Below are positions 1-9,700 of a stretch of 20,000 bases of DNA, piece by piece (within the stretch, counting starts at the first letter, position 1; each line of letters starts with the position of its first letter). This stretch comes from Zygnema cylindricum (Eukaryota; Streptophyta; Zygnematophyceae; Zygnematales; Zygnemataceae). The DNA lies in NCBI GenBank assembly GCA_037447655.1, contig JBBHKE010002769.1, positions 217,233 through 237,232 on the forward strand, read 5' to 3'. Below the pieces are notes generated by a model, which saw only the letters and a list, made by a program, of their open reading frames with translations, searched no databases and was not told the DNA's origin. Position numbers and translations under genes: made by a program.

Positions 1-71
1 GTTGACACGGCTTTATATTTGTTCTTGTTTTTTTGTTTTTCTCTTTTTAAAGACACAGATGTGTACTTTTT

Positions 72-184
72 TAGCTTTTTGTTTTTTTTTTTCTTGTTTA
101 TATTTTGGCACAGTTACAATGTTTGCCCTAGCTTTTTGTTTTTTTGTTCTTGTTTATATTTCGGCACAGTTGCAATGTTTGCCC
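72..184. repeat. Two-copy 57-bp tandem repeat in intron
   Basis: Two consecutive copies of a T-rich unit, 72-128 and 129-184. Each begins TAGCTTTTTG, contains GGCACAGTT and ends ATGTTTGCCC. They lie in the intron upstream of the exon at 324. No coding signal is visible in 1-323. Confidence 0.8.
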
Positions 185-237
185 TTCTCTTTTTTGGTTT
201 TTTTGTTATTGTGTCTGCGTGATTCTCACCTCTCTAC

Positions 238-242
<5 letters not shown>

Positions 243-308
<66 letters not shown>

Positions 309-320
309 TTTTTTTTTTTT
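243..320 (+). repeat. (CT)n microsatellite merging into splice-site poly-T
   Basis: About 65 bp of nearly pure CT dinucleotide runs into a T run and then CAG at 321-323, which is the acceptor of the next exon. The microsatellite therefore forms or extends the intron's polypyrimidine tract. Confidence 0.9.
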
Positions 321-323
321 CAG

Positions 324-543
324 ATTGGTAGAGAAGCTCCCAAAATACGTTGAACCTGGTCGAACTTTATATATCGCTACAGATGAATCAAAACCAGGAT
401 TTTTCGATCCTCTAAAAGAAATGTATACCGTAAAAATTCAAGATGACTTTTCGGCATTTTGGAGTAAGACGTCCGACTGGTGGAAAGCGAATATCGAGGC
501 AGATGGAGACGAAAAAAACCCGACTTTCGATAATTATCAACGG
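324..543 (+). CDS. Penultimate exon, O-fucosyltransferase-like gene
   Basis: Acceptor TTTTTTCAG at 315-323, donor CGG|GTAAGG at 543/544. Reading is open from codon 325 to the donor and encodes the YIATDE segment. Confidence 0.75.
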
Positions 544-851
544 GTAAGGGATTTTAACATTTTTTTCGTTTTCATTTATCTAATTTATTTTTTTCAATTT
601 TCCACGTTAATGTTTTTTTTATTATTTTTTGTTCTTCTGTTCTCTTTTTTTTAGTTTGTTTTTCGACGAACTTTACTGGTAACTTTTGTAGGTGAATTAT
701 TGACTTTGGGAACCGAGTTTTGTCTCTTTTGATCTGATTTTTTTTTTTTTTTTTTTTTTTGCAGGCTATTGTGGATTACATTGTCACAGCGAAAGCCAAA
801 ACTAGAGTAGAAACTTTCCCACATTTGACAACTGATAAATGGTATCCTTAG
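324..851 (+). CDS. O-fucosyltransferase-like protein, C-terminal part (two exons)
   Basis: The 3' end of a plus-strand gene that begins upstream of the window. Visible exons are 324-543 and 765-851 (TAG at 849-851), joined in phase 0 across a GTAAGG...TGCAG intron. The first base, 324, completes a codon from an upstream exon. About 101 residues are visible. The stretch RTLYIATDESKPGFFDPLKE, followed by a Y-x-V strand and DDF, matches the C-terminal nucleotide-sugar-binding part of plant-type GDP-fucose O-fucosyltransferases, where (L/I)YIATDE..FF.PL...Y.V...DD is typical. The last exon (AIVDYIVTAKAK...VETFPHLTTD) fits the usual (V)DQIV..RA...VGTF.STFT segment, but the Gly-Thr is replaced by Glu-Thr. 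By family it would act on glycans or proteins in the ER or Golgi. Substrate unknown. Family assignment is from pattern recognition only. Confidence 0.6.
765..851 (+). CDS. Last exon, O-fucosyltransferase-like gene
   Basis: It follows a 21-nt T run and GCAG. Twenty-eight codons and TAG. Possible AATAAA-type poly(A) signals lie just downstream at 869-874 and around 885-890. Confidence 0.65.
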   Translation, partial: AIVDYIVTAKAKTRVETFPHLTTDKWYP

Positions 852-1635
852 AAAAAAAGAACAAAACAAATAAAAAAAAAGAAAATAAAAAGGAAGAGAC
901 TCGTATTTGTCACTCCTCTTTTAATTTTGTCTCCTTAATGATTTTGTACTAGTTAAATATTTATTTATTTAGCAAAATAGTTTCTTCTAAAAGAGGAATT
1001 GTTTAAATAATGTTTATAAAATTTTCGGCTGCCCTTCCTTTTCGGCTCATTTTAGGTGGAGGATTTTTATTTTTTATTTTTATTATCATCATAATTACTT
1101 TTTTCTGTTTTTAATTAGAGGCCTTAGTAAAAAAAAACCTTAAATACTTTCAGTTAGTCGAAAAGTTAATTTAAATATGAGAAATTAGGAAAAAATATAG
1201 AGAAACGATTCTTTTTGTAAAGTGTTGATTTTTTTTTTAATGGAAACTGTGTTACTTCGAAATGAAAATAATATGTTTTCGCACTGGTTTCATCTTCCTT
1301 TTTTTTCCTTTATTTCTTTTTTTTTTTCCTTTTTTAAGGTCGAATGATGTCTCGTTTTTTTTTTTTTTTTGTGATTAAGGAGTCGGAAAAATTACAAAGT
1401 TTGAATTTCAACATTGGAGACATGAATTATGAACTAATTAAAATATCAAAAACAGGAAACGAGGAGACAATTTTGAAATTGAATCAGATTTATGTTAATA
1501 GAATTTTGTCATGAAAGTTTCTTTTTAAATCTCTGAATCCATAATAATTTGACTTTCGATAAAATATAACTTTTTAATAGGTTGCCTACCCTAATATCAC
1601 TTTTTTTTAAATTGCTTTTATAGTTAGGAGTGTCC
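852..1635. other. Intergenic, 3' flank of the plus-strand gene
   Basis: AT-rich with many T and A runs. No ORF, RNA gene or repeat family recognised. The first 40-100 bases probably include the 3' UTR of the O-fucosyltransferase-like gene. Confidence 0.5.
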
Positions 1636-1992
1636 TGTATCGAGAGCCTCTTGCCGATAATCGCTTTTATCGGTTTTTTGGCAATACTGACAACCGATAT
1701 AGCGATAAAGATAGTATCGCGGTGGACTTACGATACACTGCGATGAGCTATCGGGTCGTAACTATCGCTATACCTCCATATGCTTGTAAGGAATGAATTG
1801 GCAAAAAACTGTGATACTTCCGAGCTTTTCCTGAACTTTATTTCCGCACTGCAGTTGTTCGGAACCCCGCCGTCCCACCTGAAGTATGGCGGTAATTTTT
1901 GTTGGTCCCTCAGCGACATATCGGCCCCCCACATCGCTCGATATTTTGGTGTATTGATGTCGGCTTATCGCGATATGAAATTACCCGATACA
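1636..1992. repeat. CGATA/TATCG-dense island, possible decayed mobile element
   Basis: Fourteen copies of the 5-mer CGATA or its complement TATCG start at 1638, 1655, 1668, 1695, 1703, 1715, 1731, 1749, 1763, 1919, 1939, 1966, 1971 and 1986. A perfect hairpin, CCGATAA/TTATCGG, sits at 1654-1660 and 1667-1673. Bases 1697-1709 are nearly the inverse of 1964-1976 (11 of 13). The island is richer in GC than its surroundings. Its open frames (for example 1780-2019) show no recognisable protein. Confidence 0.55.
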
Positions 1993-2861
1993 CCACACAT
2001 AATTAGGTTATTTGTCTAATATTTCCACAAATTGGGCTAAATTTCCGACCAATTTGAAATGAGCTTTTAGACTTCAAGGATTTTTGGTGGTGAATAAAAA
2101 TACTCTGAGAAAAATATAAACGATGTGATTGATAAAATTTCAATCTTGAATTTTTGATGCAACTTATCTTTTGTCTTAATCACAATTGTTTAATTCAATT
2201 GAATGCATTAGCCTGCAATGTTTTTTTTGTAGCTTTTGAATTCATTGAATAAATTTATACTCATTCTAATTAACAGTATTTGATAATGCCATTGCAACTT
2301 GCTATGGTATTGATATTGATTATTTTTTAAATTAAAAATGACAGTATTTCATTTTTTCACTTTCACCTCAGCCATTCAAACGCAGAAATTTTAAGTATTT
2401 TATTTTGAAACCTTCCAAAAGAGCTTTTATTTTTTCTTTCCATTTCTTTTGATAGAATCTTATTTTTTTTAAATAGGAAAGCTTGGGAGTCAACATTAAA
2501 AAAAAAAAAAAACAGTAAACAAGTGCATACAAAAAAAATGGTCCCTAAAGCTCTGAAAAAGTAGACAAAAATTGTTGGATCAAAATTGATCAGTCAGTTA
2601 CAGGAAAAAACATCAAGAACTAATTTTTTTTTTGCCTTATATTTCTTTCGACTTTTGAAAATACATAGAATTTCAATGCTCGAATAATCTATGGCTAATT
2701 TGACACATACTTGTCTTACTATTCTTACCATTATGTTTATTCTTTTAATAAATAACTGAACGTAATGATGCCGGAAAATAACGCGTCTATTTTTCGGTCG
2801 TTATCTTCATTTTGAATAATTATTTCTTAAAAGTGAGCAGATAAACTATTTTGACTGAATT
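1993..2861. other. Intergenic, nothing recognised
   Basis: AT-rich single-copy-looking DNA with poly-A/T runs. No coding region, RNA or repeat structure seen. Confidence 0.5.
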
Positions 2862-3085
2862 TAATAACAAACAACTAATTTCAATAAATAATAACTACTA
2901 ACTACTCATTTAAAGCTAATAACAACTAATTACTAACTAGCAACTAATAGCTAATAACCAATAACTGATAACTAAGATAATAACTACAAACTACTACTAA
3001 CTACCAAATACGAACTACTAAATACTAACTTCTAACCACTAAATACTAACTACTACCTATGTCTACTAATTACAACCTACTTACG
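2862..3085. repeat. Degenerate AACTACTAA-type minisatellite
   Basis: About 220 bp built from diverged 7-10-bp units such as AACTACTAACTA, AACTAATA and AATACTAACT. Purine G is nearly absent. It lies just beyond the stop codon of the minus-strand glycosyltransferase gene. Confidence 0.8.
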
Positions 3086-3141
3086 AACCAAAAACTTTCT
3101 ACGAATTAACAAAACTTAAACAAACAATTTATTTTTGCAAA

Positions 3142-3271
3142 TTAATCATCATCCAAAAAGAAAAATTTACAATTTGAAGAATGTAACGGAGGAGCGACAT
3201 CATCTATTTCGTCCACATCCCAACGGCCGACCGATTTGAATTTTAAAACCTTAAATTCCATACTGGCCGCC
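3142..3271 (-). CDS. Exon 10: terminal exon, 4.2 kb beyond exon 9
   Basis: Residues 613-655. The acceptor is a T-rich tract ending CTACAG. The splice restores Trp and reads WAASMEFKVLKFKSVGRW, matching without gaps the end of RGXT proteins (GFEKK..RF..YGLWLVDD) and domain 1 WLFGAITKRDRLQLANLW. Ends in LDDD and TAA (3144-3142). AATAAA on the minus strand (3133-3128) lies just after the stop. Confidence 0.78.
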
Positions 3272-3690
3272 CTGTAGACTCAACCAAAAAAAACAAAAAA
3301 AAGACATTACTATAAAAAACTATAAAAAGAAAAAAACAAGAGAAACATAACTATAAAAGAATATTAGAAGAAAAAAACAAGAGAAACATTACCATAAGAA
3401 AAAGAGGAAAAAAACAAGAGACTAGTTCTAAAGGTTAAACTCAATTGAAACCATGAGCGGAGAGAGAGAGAGTGGAGGGAGAAAGGGGGGACGAGAAGGA
3501 AAACGAAAGGGAGAGGGAGGGAGAGGGAGGGTGAAGGAGGGAGAGGAGGGGAGAGGGGGAGGGGGAAGGGGGAGGGGGAGGGGGAACGCGAATGGGAGGG
3601 AGGGGGAGGAGGGAGGGAGGGAGGGAGGGAGAGGGAGAGGGAGAGGGAGAGGGAGAGGGAGAGGGAGAGGGAGAGGGAGAGGAAGATGGA

Positions 3691-3721
<31 letters not shown>

Positions 3722-6700
3722 AAAAATTAATGGTCTGTTTAAAGTATTTTCTTGATCTAAATAGAAATATAGAAAGAAGCCGAGGCAGTCTACCTCTAAC
3801 TTCTCTCTTCAACTCTCAAACTTGTCGCTGTCACTGAGAAGTTGGAGAGGAAGCTAGAGCCATGGCTACCTAGGCTATCCAGAGGTTTACGGGAAATATA
3901 TATATTAGATTATTTACCGTTGGGTTATTTACTAAAAGAGTATATGTTTACCCCAGGATTTGATCCTGGTACCTGCCGGACGGTAAGCTGCCGGTAGCCG
4001 GTAGCCTTAACCGTTAAGTCTAGACATAGTGTTACGTATTATAGGGTTTGATAATTACTTAAACATTAATACGTAGGATAGTTCATTTAACTGCAACAGT
4101 TTTACGGGAGACATAGATCCAGTAATGTAAAAGTACGGATTACGGTACGGATAAGAAACGAATACCGCGCATTTATTTCTTTAGCGAAACAAATACCGCG
4201 CATGTATTTATACGGCTACGATTTAATGTGAATTTAATCCAACGGCCGGAATTAACGCCGAGATCGCGGAAGAGAATTTCGGCGGTTTGTGGTCATCGCC
4301 ACATCGGATGACACGTGGCGAAATTACATTGGATCGTGGTATCTCCGGAGATTATTGCACCGAATCTGGATATGACATGTGTCGACATTTAGGCCATGTC
4401 GTACAATGTCCGTACAGAAAGTACATCGGCAGTTGTACTTTTGTGTACGGAAGTGTACTCTGATTGGCTCCGTACATCAGTAGATAGAGTCTGTGAGAGA
4501 GATAGGACTTAGAAAAATTAGGAGATTGACTTAGAAAAATTAGGAGATTGACTTAGAAAAATTAGGAGATAGGACCCTCTCTCCTAGAGAGCTTCTGTAC
4601 AAAAGGTCAACTTTGACCCTCCATAACTTACTGCTCAGGGGAGCAAATTCAGAGATTCTTTTTGCTATCGACTCAGGGGAGTCTTCCCTTCATAGGGGTG
4701 AAGTTGGTCAGAGTTTTTGTCTGCCAGGGTGGCAGTTGTTCTTGCTGAAACACAAAGGGGTCAGGGTTATCCTAGAGGCTTCTTGGAAGCTGTCCACTCT
4801 GAGGACTTATTGAGGTCTCAGAGTTTCAAGAGGGAGAGGGAGAGGGAGAGGGAGAGGGAGAGGGAAAGGGAGTGCGAGAGGGAGAAGGAGAGGAGAGGGA
4901 GGGGAATGGAGAGGGAGCCGAAGCGGGAGAGGGAGAGGAAGAGGAAGAGGGAGAGGGAGAGGAAGAGAGAGAGGGAGAGGAGGGAGAGGGAGAGTGAGAG
5001 AAAGGGAGAGAGGGAGAGAGGGTGAAGGGAGAGAGGGAGAGGGAGAGAGGGCGGGAGGGCGAGAGGGAAAGAGAGAGAGAGGGAGGGAGAGGGAGAGAGG
5101 GAGAGGGAAAGTGGGAGAGGGCGAGAGGGAGAAATGCAGAGAAGGCAAGATGGAGAGAGGAAGAGCGGGAGAGAGGGAGAGAGAAGGAGAGAGAGCGAGA
5201 GGGAGAGAGGGAGAGAGGAAAAGACTGGAGCAGAAGAGGTAGAGAGAGGAAGGAAGAGAGGGAGAGAGGAAACGAGGGAGAGGGAGAGAGAGGAAGAGAG
5301 GGCGAGGGGGAGGGGGAGAAAGCGGGAGAGAATGAGAGAGGGCGAGAGGGAGAAATGCAGAGAGGGCGAGATGGAGAGAGGAAGAGCGGGAGAGAGGGAG
5401 AGAGAAGGAGAGAGAGGGAGGGGGAGAGAGAGAGAAAGGGAAAGTGGAAGGAGAGAGGGGGAGAGGCAAAGAGGGAGAGAGGAAAAGACTGGAGAGGAAG
5501 AGGGAGAGAGAGGAAGGAAGAGAGGGAGTGAGGAAACGAGGGAGAGGGAGAGAGAGGAAGAGAGGGCGAGGGTGAGGGGGGGAAAGCGGGAGAGAAGGAA
5601 AGAGGACGAGGAAGAGAGAGAGGGAGTGAGAGATGGAGAGAGGGTGAGATATGGAGAGGGATAAAGGGAGAGAGTGAGACAAGGATAGGAGAAGAAGACG
5701 GGGAGAGAGGGAAGAGGGAGGGGAAGAGAAGACGGGAGAAGGGGTGAGAAGGAGATGGGAAAAGAGGGATAAAGAGAGAGGGAGAGGGAGAGAGGAAGTG
5801 TGGGCGAGAGAGAGGGAGAAGGGAGAGAGGGAGAGAAAGGGAGGGAAAGAGTGGGAAAGAGAGGGAGAGAGGGGTTAGGGAGAGACGGAGAGAGGGAGAG
5901 AGAGAGAAAGGGGGAGGGGGGGGAGAGGGAGAGGTAGAGAGGGAAAGAGACGGGAAAAAAGAGAGGGGAAGAGAGGGAGAAGGAGAGTAGACGAGACAGC
6001 GATAGTAAGGGGGGGAAAGAAAGGGAGAGATGGAGAGAGAGGAGGGAGAGAGAGAGAGGGTAGCGAGTGTTAGAGGGAGAGGGGAAGAGCTTGAGAGAGG
6101 GAGTGAGAGACACGGAGGGAGAAAGAGGGGAGGGGGAGGAAAGGAGGGAGATTGGGGGAGAGAAAGGTAGTGACAGAGAGGAGGGGGTGGGGAGAGACGG
6201 AGGGAGGGAGAGAGGATATAAGAGAGGGAGAGAGAGAAGCTTAGAGAGAGAGGGAGAGTAGAGAGAGACAGGGGGACAGGGAGAGGGAGGGGGAAAGGGA
6301 GTCGGAGATGTAGACGGAGCAGGAGATGGAGAGGGAAAGGGGGGAGAGGGAGAGGGGGGGGGAGGGTGAGATAGAGGGAGGAGGAGAGGGAGTGGAGTTA
6401 GTTGGAATTGGAGAGGGAGAGGGAGAGGGATCGAGAGGGACGGGGAGAGGGAGAGTGGTAGACAGAGGGGGAGAGGGATATATTGAGAGGGAGAGAGGAA
6501 GAGAGGGAGAGGGAGGAAGGGAGAGAGAGAGGGTGGGAGGGAGGGAGGGATAGGGGGAGATAGATAGAGAGAAAGACAAAGATAGGGGGGGAGAGGGGCG
6601 AAAGGGAGAGAGGGAGAGGGAGAGAGGAAGAGGGAGAGGGAGAGGGAGAGGGGGAGAGGAGAGAGGAAGAGAGGGAGAGAGACACCTGGAGAGATGGAGT

Positions 6701-9700
6701 GAGAAAGAGTGAGAGGGAGGAAGAGAGGGAGATAGGAGAGAGAGGGATAAGGGGAAATAGATAGAGAGAGGAGAGGGAGAGGGAGGGATAAGGGAAAATA
6801 GATAGAGTGGGAGAGACAGAGAGAGGGTGGGAGGAAGGGATAGAAAGAGGGAGAGACGGGGAGTGAGAGGGAGAGAGAGAAAGGGAGGGGGGAGAAGGCG
6901 AGGGAGAGAAAGCGAGAGGGAAAGAGGGAAGGAGGGAAGAGAGGCAGAGGAAAAGAGGGTGAGTGAGGGAGGGAGTGAGAGATGAGGAAAGGGATGAAGA
7001 GTGGGGGAGAGAAAGAGATCCAGAGAGAGGAAGTGAGGGAGACAGATGGAGAGAGGGAGAGAGAAAAAAACAAAAAAAGAAGAAAAAACGAAAAAATATA
7101 CCAGAGAAACTTTCACAAAGAAATGTTTACTAATACTCTTCTTTTGTGTTTTTATAATTTGTACAGTCTTATCCGAATTTTTTCTGGATTTTTTTTTTTT
7201 AAATTCATTCTTTAGCATGACATTTTATTCAAAGGGAACAAAAAATCAATTAGAATTAAAAGACAATTAAAACAAAAAAAGAACCTTGTAAAGACCCAAA
7301 AAGAGAGACAAACCCAGAGGTTTTAAGATCCCTCGGAAATCCCTTGAAAAACCCTAGAAAAACCCTCGAAAACCCTGGGAAAATTCTAGAACAACCCAGA
7401 AAAAAATGAAAAATAAATGGAGTTTCCAACTCACCAATTTGCGTGAAACATAACTCGTCTATTTTGGTGTTCGAATTTCGATTCGAGAGGAGCTTTATAC
7501 CAACCGGGAGGAAAATATTGAAAAGGTAACATACCAATTTTCGGTTGTTTTGTGATGTCACTTATTTCTAGTCCATCTCTAATAGCCCAATTAAGAGGAG
7601 CTTGATCTGTTCCTGTGAGGTTAAATTGGACGGCTCGAATCACTTCCCGACTCCAGGTGTCGACAATCCATCGACCGTTGGGATTTGCGGGAATATAAAG
7701 AATGCAACTACAAAGGGGAACTGGAAGTTTCGGCTGAAAATCATAAAATAAAACATTGTTTCACACTGAAATTAGTGAAGATGAGGGTTTGGAGTGAGAA
7801 TTTGGTGTGTACCAACTATATGCGGTCGGGGATGTGCAGATGACGGAATAAATATGGGATGGAAACAACTTTGATTAATGAATGTGTAGTGATTGCTGTT
7901 GGAAATTGGATCTTGGATATCAAATGACATTTGATATGGGGCATTAGAATTTGGACAGTAGACATGGGCATTAAACTTCGGATGTTGAGAATTGGATATC
8001 GGATATTGGACATTGGACATTGGAGATTGGATATTGGATATTGGATACTGGATACGTGGTCTTTTAACATTGGACATCGGAACCTTGGAAATTGGACATT
8101 GGACATTGCACATAGCCATTATTTAAAGAAAATCCACAAAAATCAATCGTCCACAACTATGAACAACCGTTCATCGTTATTGGAGTTGATAATACTGAAT
8201 CAGTCACAACGTTTTTTGGCCGAAGATCATAAAATGGTGATAAGAACACTTAAAAGGTACAATATGCGACGTCTCCCTACATTAAATTATTATTATACAG
8301 ATTCATTTCGCATTTACACTAGCAATTCCTTTACACTGAAAGCGATGATTGGTGTAGCACCAATTATAAAGCCAATAAGAGAGATAAATGAAACGTTTTC
8401 GAAACTGCCAAAAAAAAAATGAGAACTTACATCAAGTAGCCTCTCGATTTCCGTCGTATTTGGATTCGCTCCTTTTCCATCTTTGGGTAAGTACAAATCA
8501 AAATCTCCTTCAAAATGCTTAAATGGGTTATGGAACCAAACAATATCGGTATCGCTGAACTCAAATTAAAAAACCACCCAAAAAAAGGAAACAATAAGTT
8601 TCAGTCTTTTGGTCTTTTCTATTTTTTTTAAGACCTCATATCAAAGATTGTCTATCATTGCAACAAGCTTATAGTGTGAATAAAAAACTGTACTAGCCAT
8701 TTATACCCAAAAAATAGAACAATTCATTTTTGAAAATATTAGTTCACATTTACCTTTGATCTTTGAATACATACCTGTATAAAAGAGGAACGTTTTCGTC
8801 CAAGATTGCTTTGAGATATAGTGGTCTTCGAAAAAAAACGTTGAAATTGGGGTCTACTTCTTTACTTCTGCATTTCCCTTAAACAAAAAAAATCCTTGTC
8901 ATTTAAGAAAAGAAAAAAAACATGAAAACCGATTAAAAAACCTCAAATTCTAGAGTATGAAATTCCAAACTAGCATCCAAATCTCTCGAACATTGAATAA
9001 TAAAAAAAGGGGATTGTTTCATCATCTACCACCTTCTAAACCAATAATTCAAATAAATTATGTTTTTTCTTTTTTTAAAGGATGCATGTTGAAAAAACCT
9101 TAGGACACAAATAGAAAAAAATATATCTTTACTTTTCAAGCTGAAAAAAACAGGTTCGATTCTTTGCATTTGTGCTTTTTCTTCTAGCAGCGTTTGTTTT
9201 ACAAGTTAGCACGCTCTTACACGTTTTAACACATATTTTGACACGTTTTTTTAACATTTTTATGGGTACTTCAAAATACCCGGTGTATCTTTCGGCCATA
9301 ACATTAAATTTGTAAACCGCTTGACCAGGCCATCGTTGTTCGACAAAACAATAAGTTGTTTTATCTTCAGCAAATAGAATCACTTGCTTTTGGAGACCCA
9401 ACTTTGCAATGGAAACCATCCAATTCGAAAGGAGGTCAATGTATCCTGGAAAACCAATTTCAATAAAAGGAAACGAAAAAAGAAAAATGAAAAAAGAAAA
9501 AAAGCGACCAATAAGTTTTCCGTTTTGACAAATGCTGCCCCATTTGACAGTTTTTGCGTTTTTTACCGATATTACCGATGTTGACAATTTTTTTAACTAA
9601 ATTTTCTAAAAAAACATGAACGATTTGTTGTGAGATTTTTGGTTGATCTTCAACAGTAATAAATGAACATTCGAATTAAAGACAACGTAATGGATTTGAC

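Noticed and set aside
1728-2019. Frames of 68 and 79 codons on the two strands
   Set aside because: No recognisable protein, start within a repeat-dense island, no splice context.
3441-3812. Pro/Ser-rich and Arg/Glu/Gly-rich frames
   Set aside because: Product of the GGGAGA repeat.
3946-4032. A functional tRNA gene
   Set aside because: Acceptor arms do not pair and the anticodon arm is not formed.
4807-7218. Very long minus-strand frames (up to 751 codons) rich in Ser, Leu and Pro
   Set aside because: They are readings of the polypurine tract's pyrimidine strand; several frames are open at once and no domain is seen.
9213-9280. Exon 6 running on to the GTAAGA donor at 9218
   Set aside because: It would add about 20 residues of Lys/Val-rich sequence with no counterpart in domain 1 and needs a poorer acceptor; kept only as an alternative.
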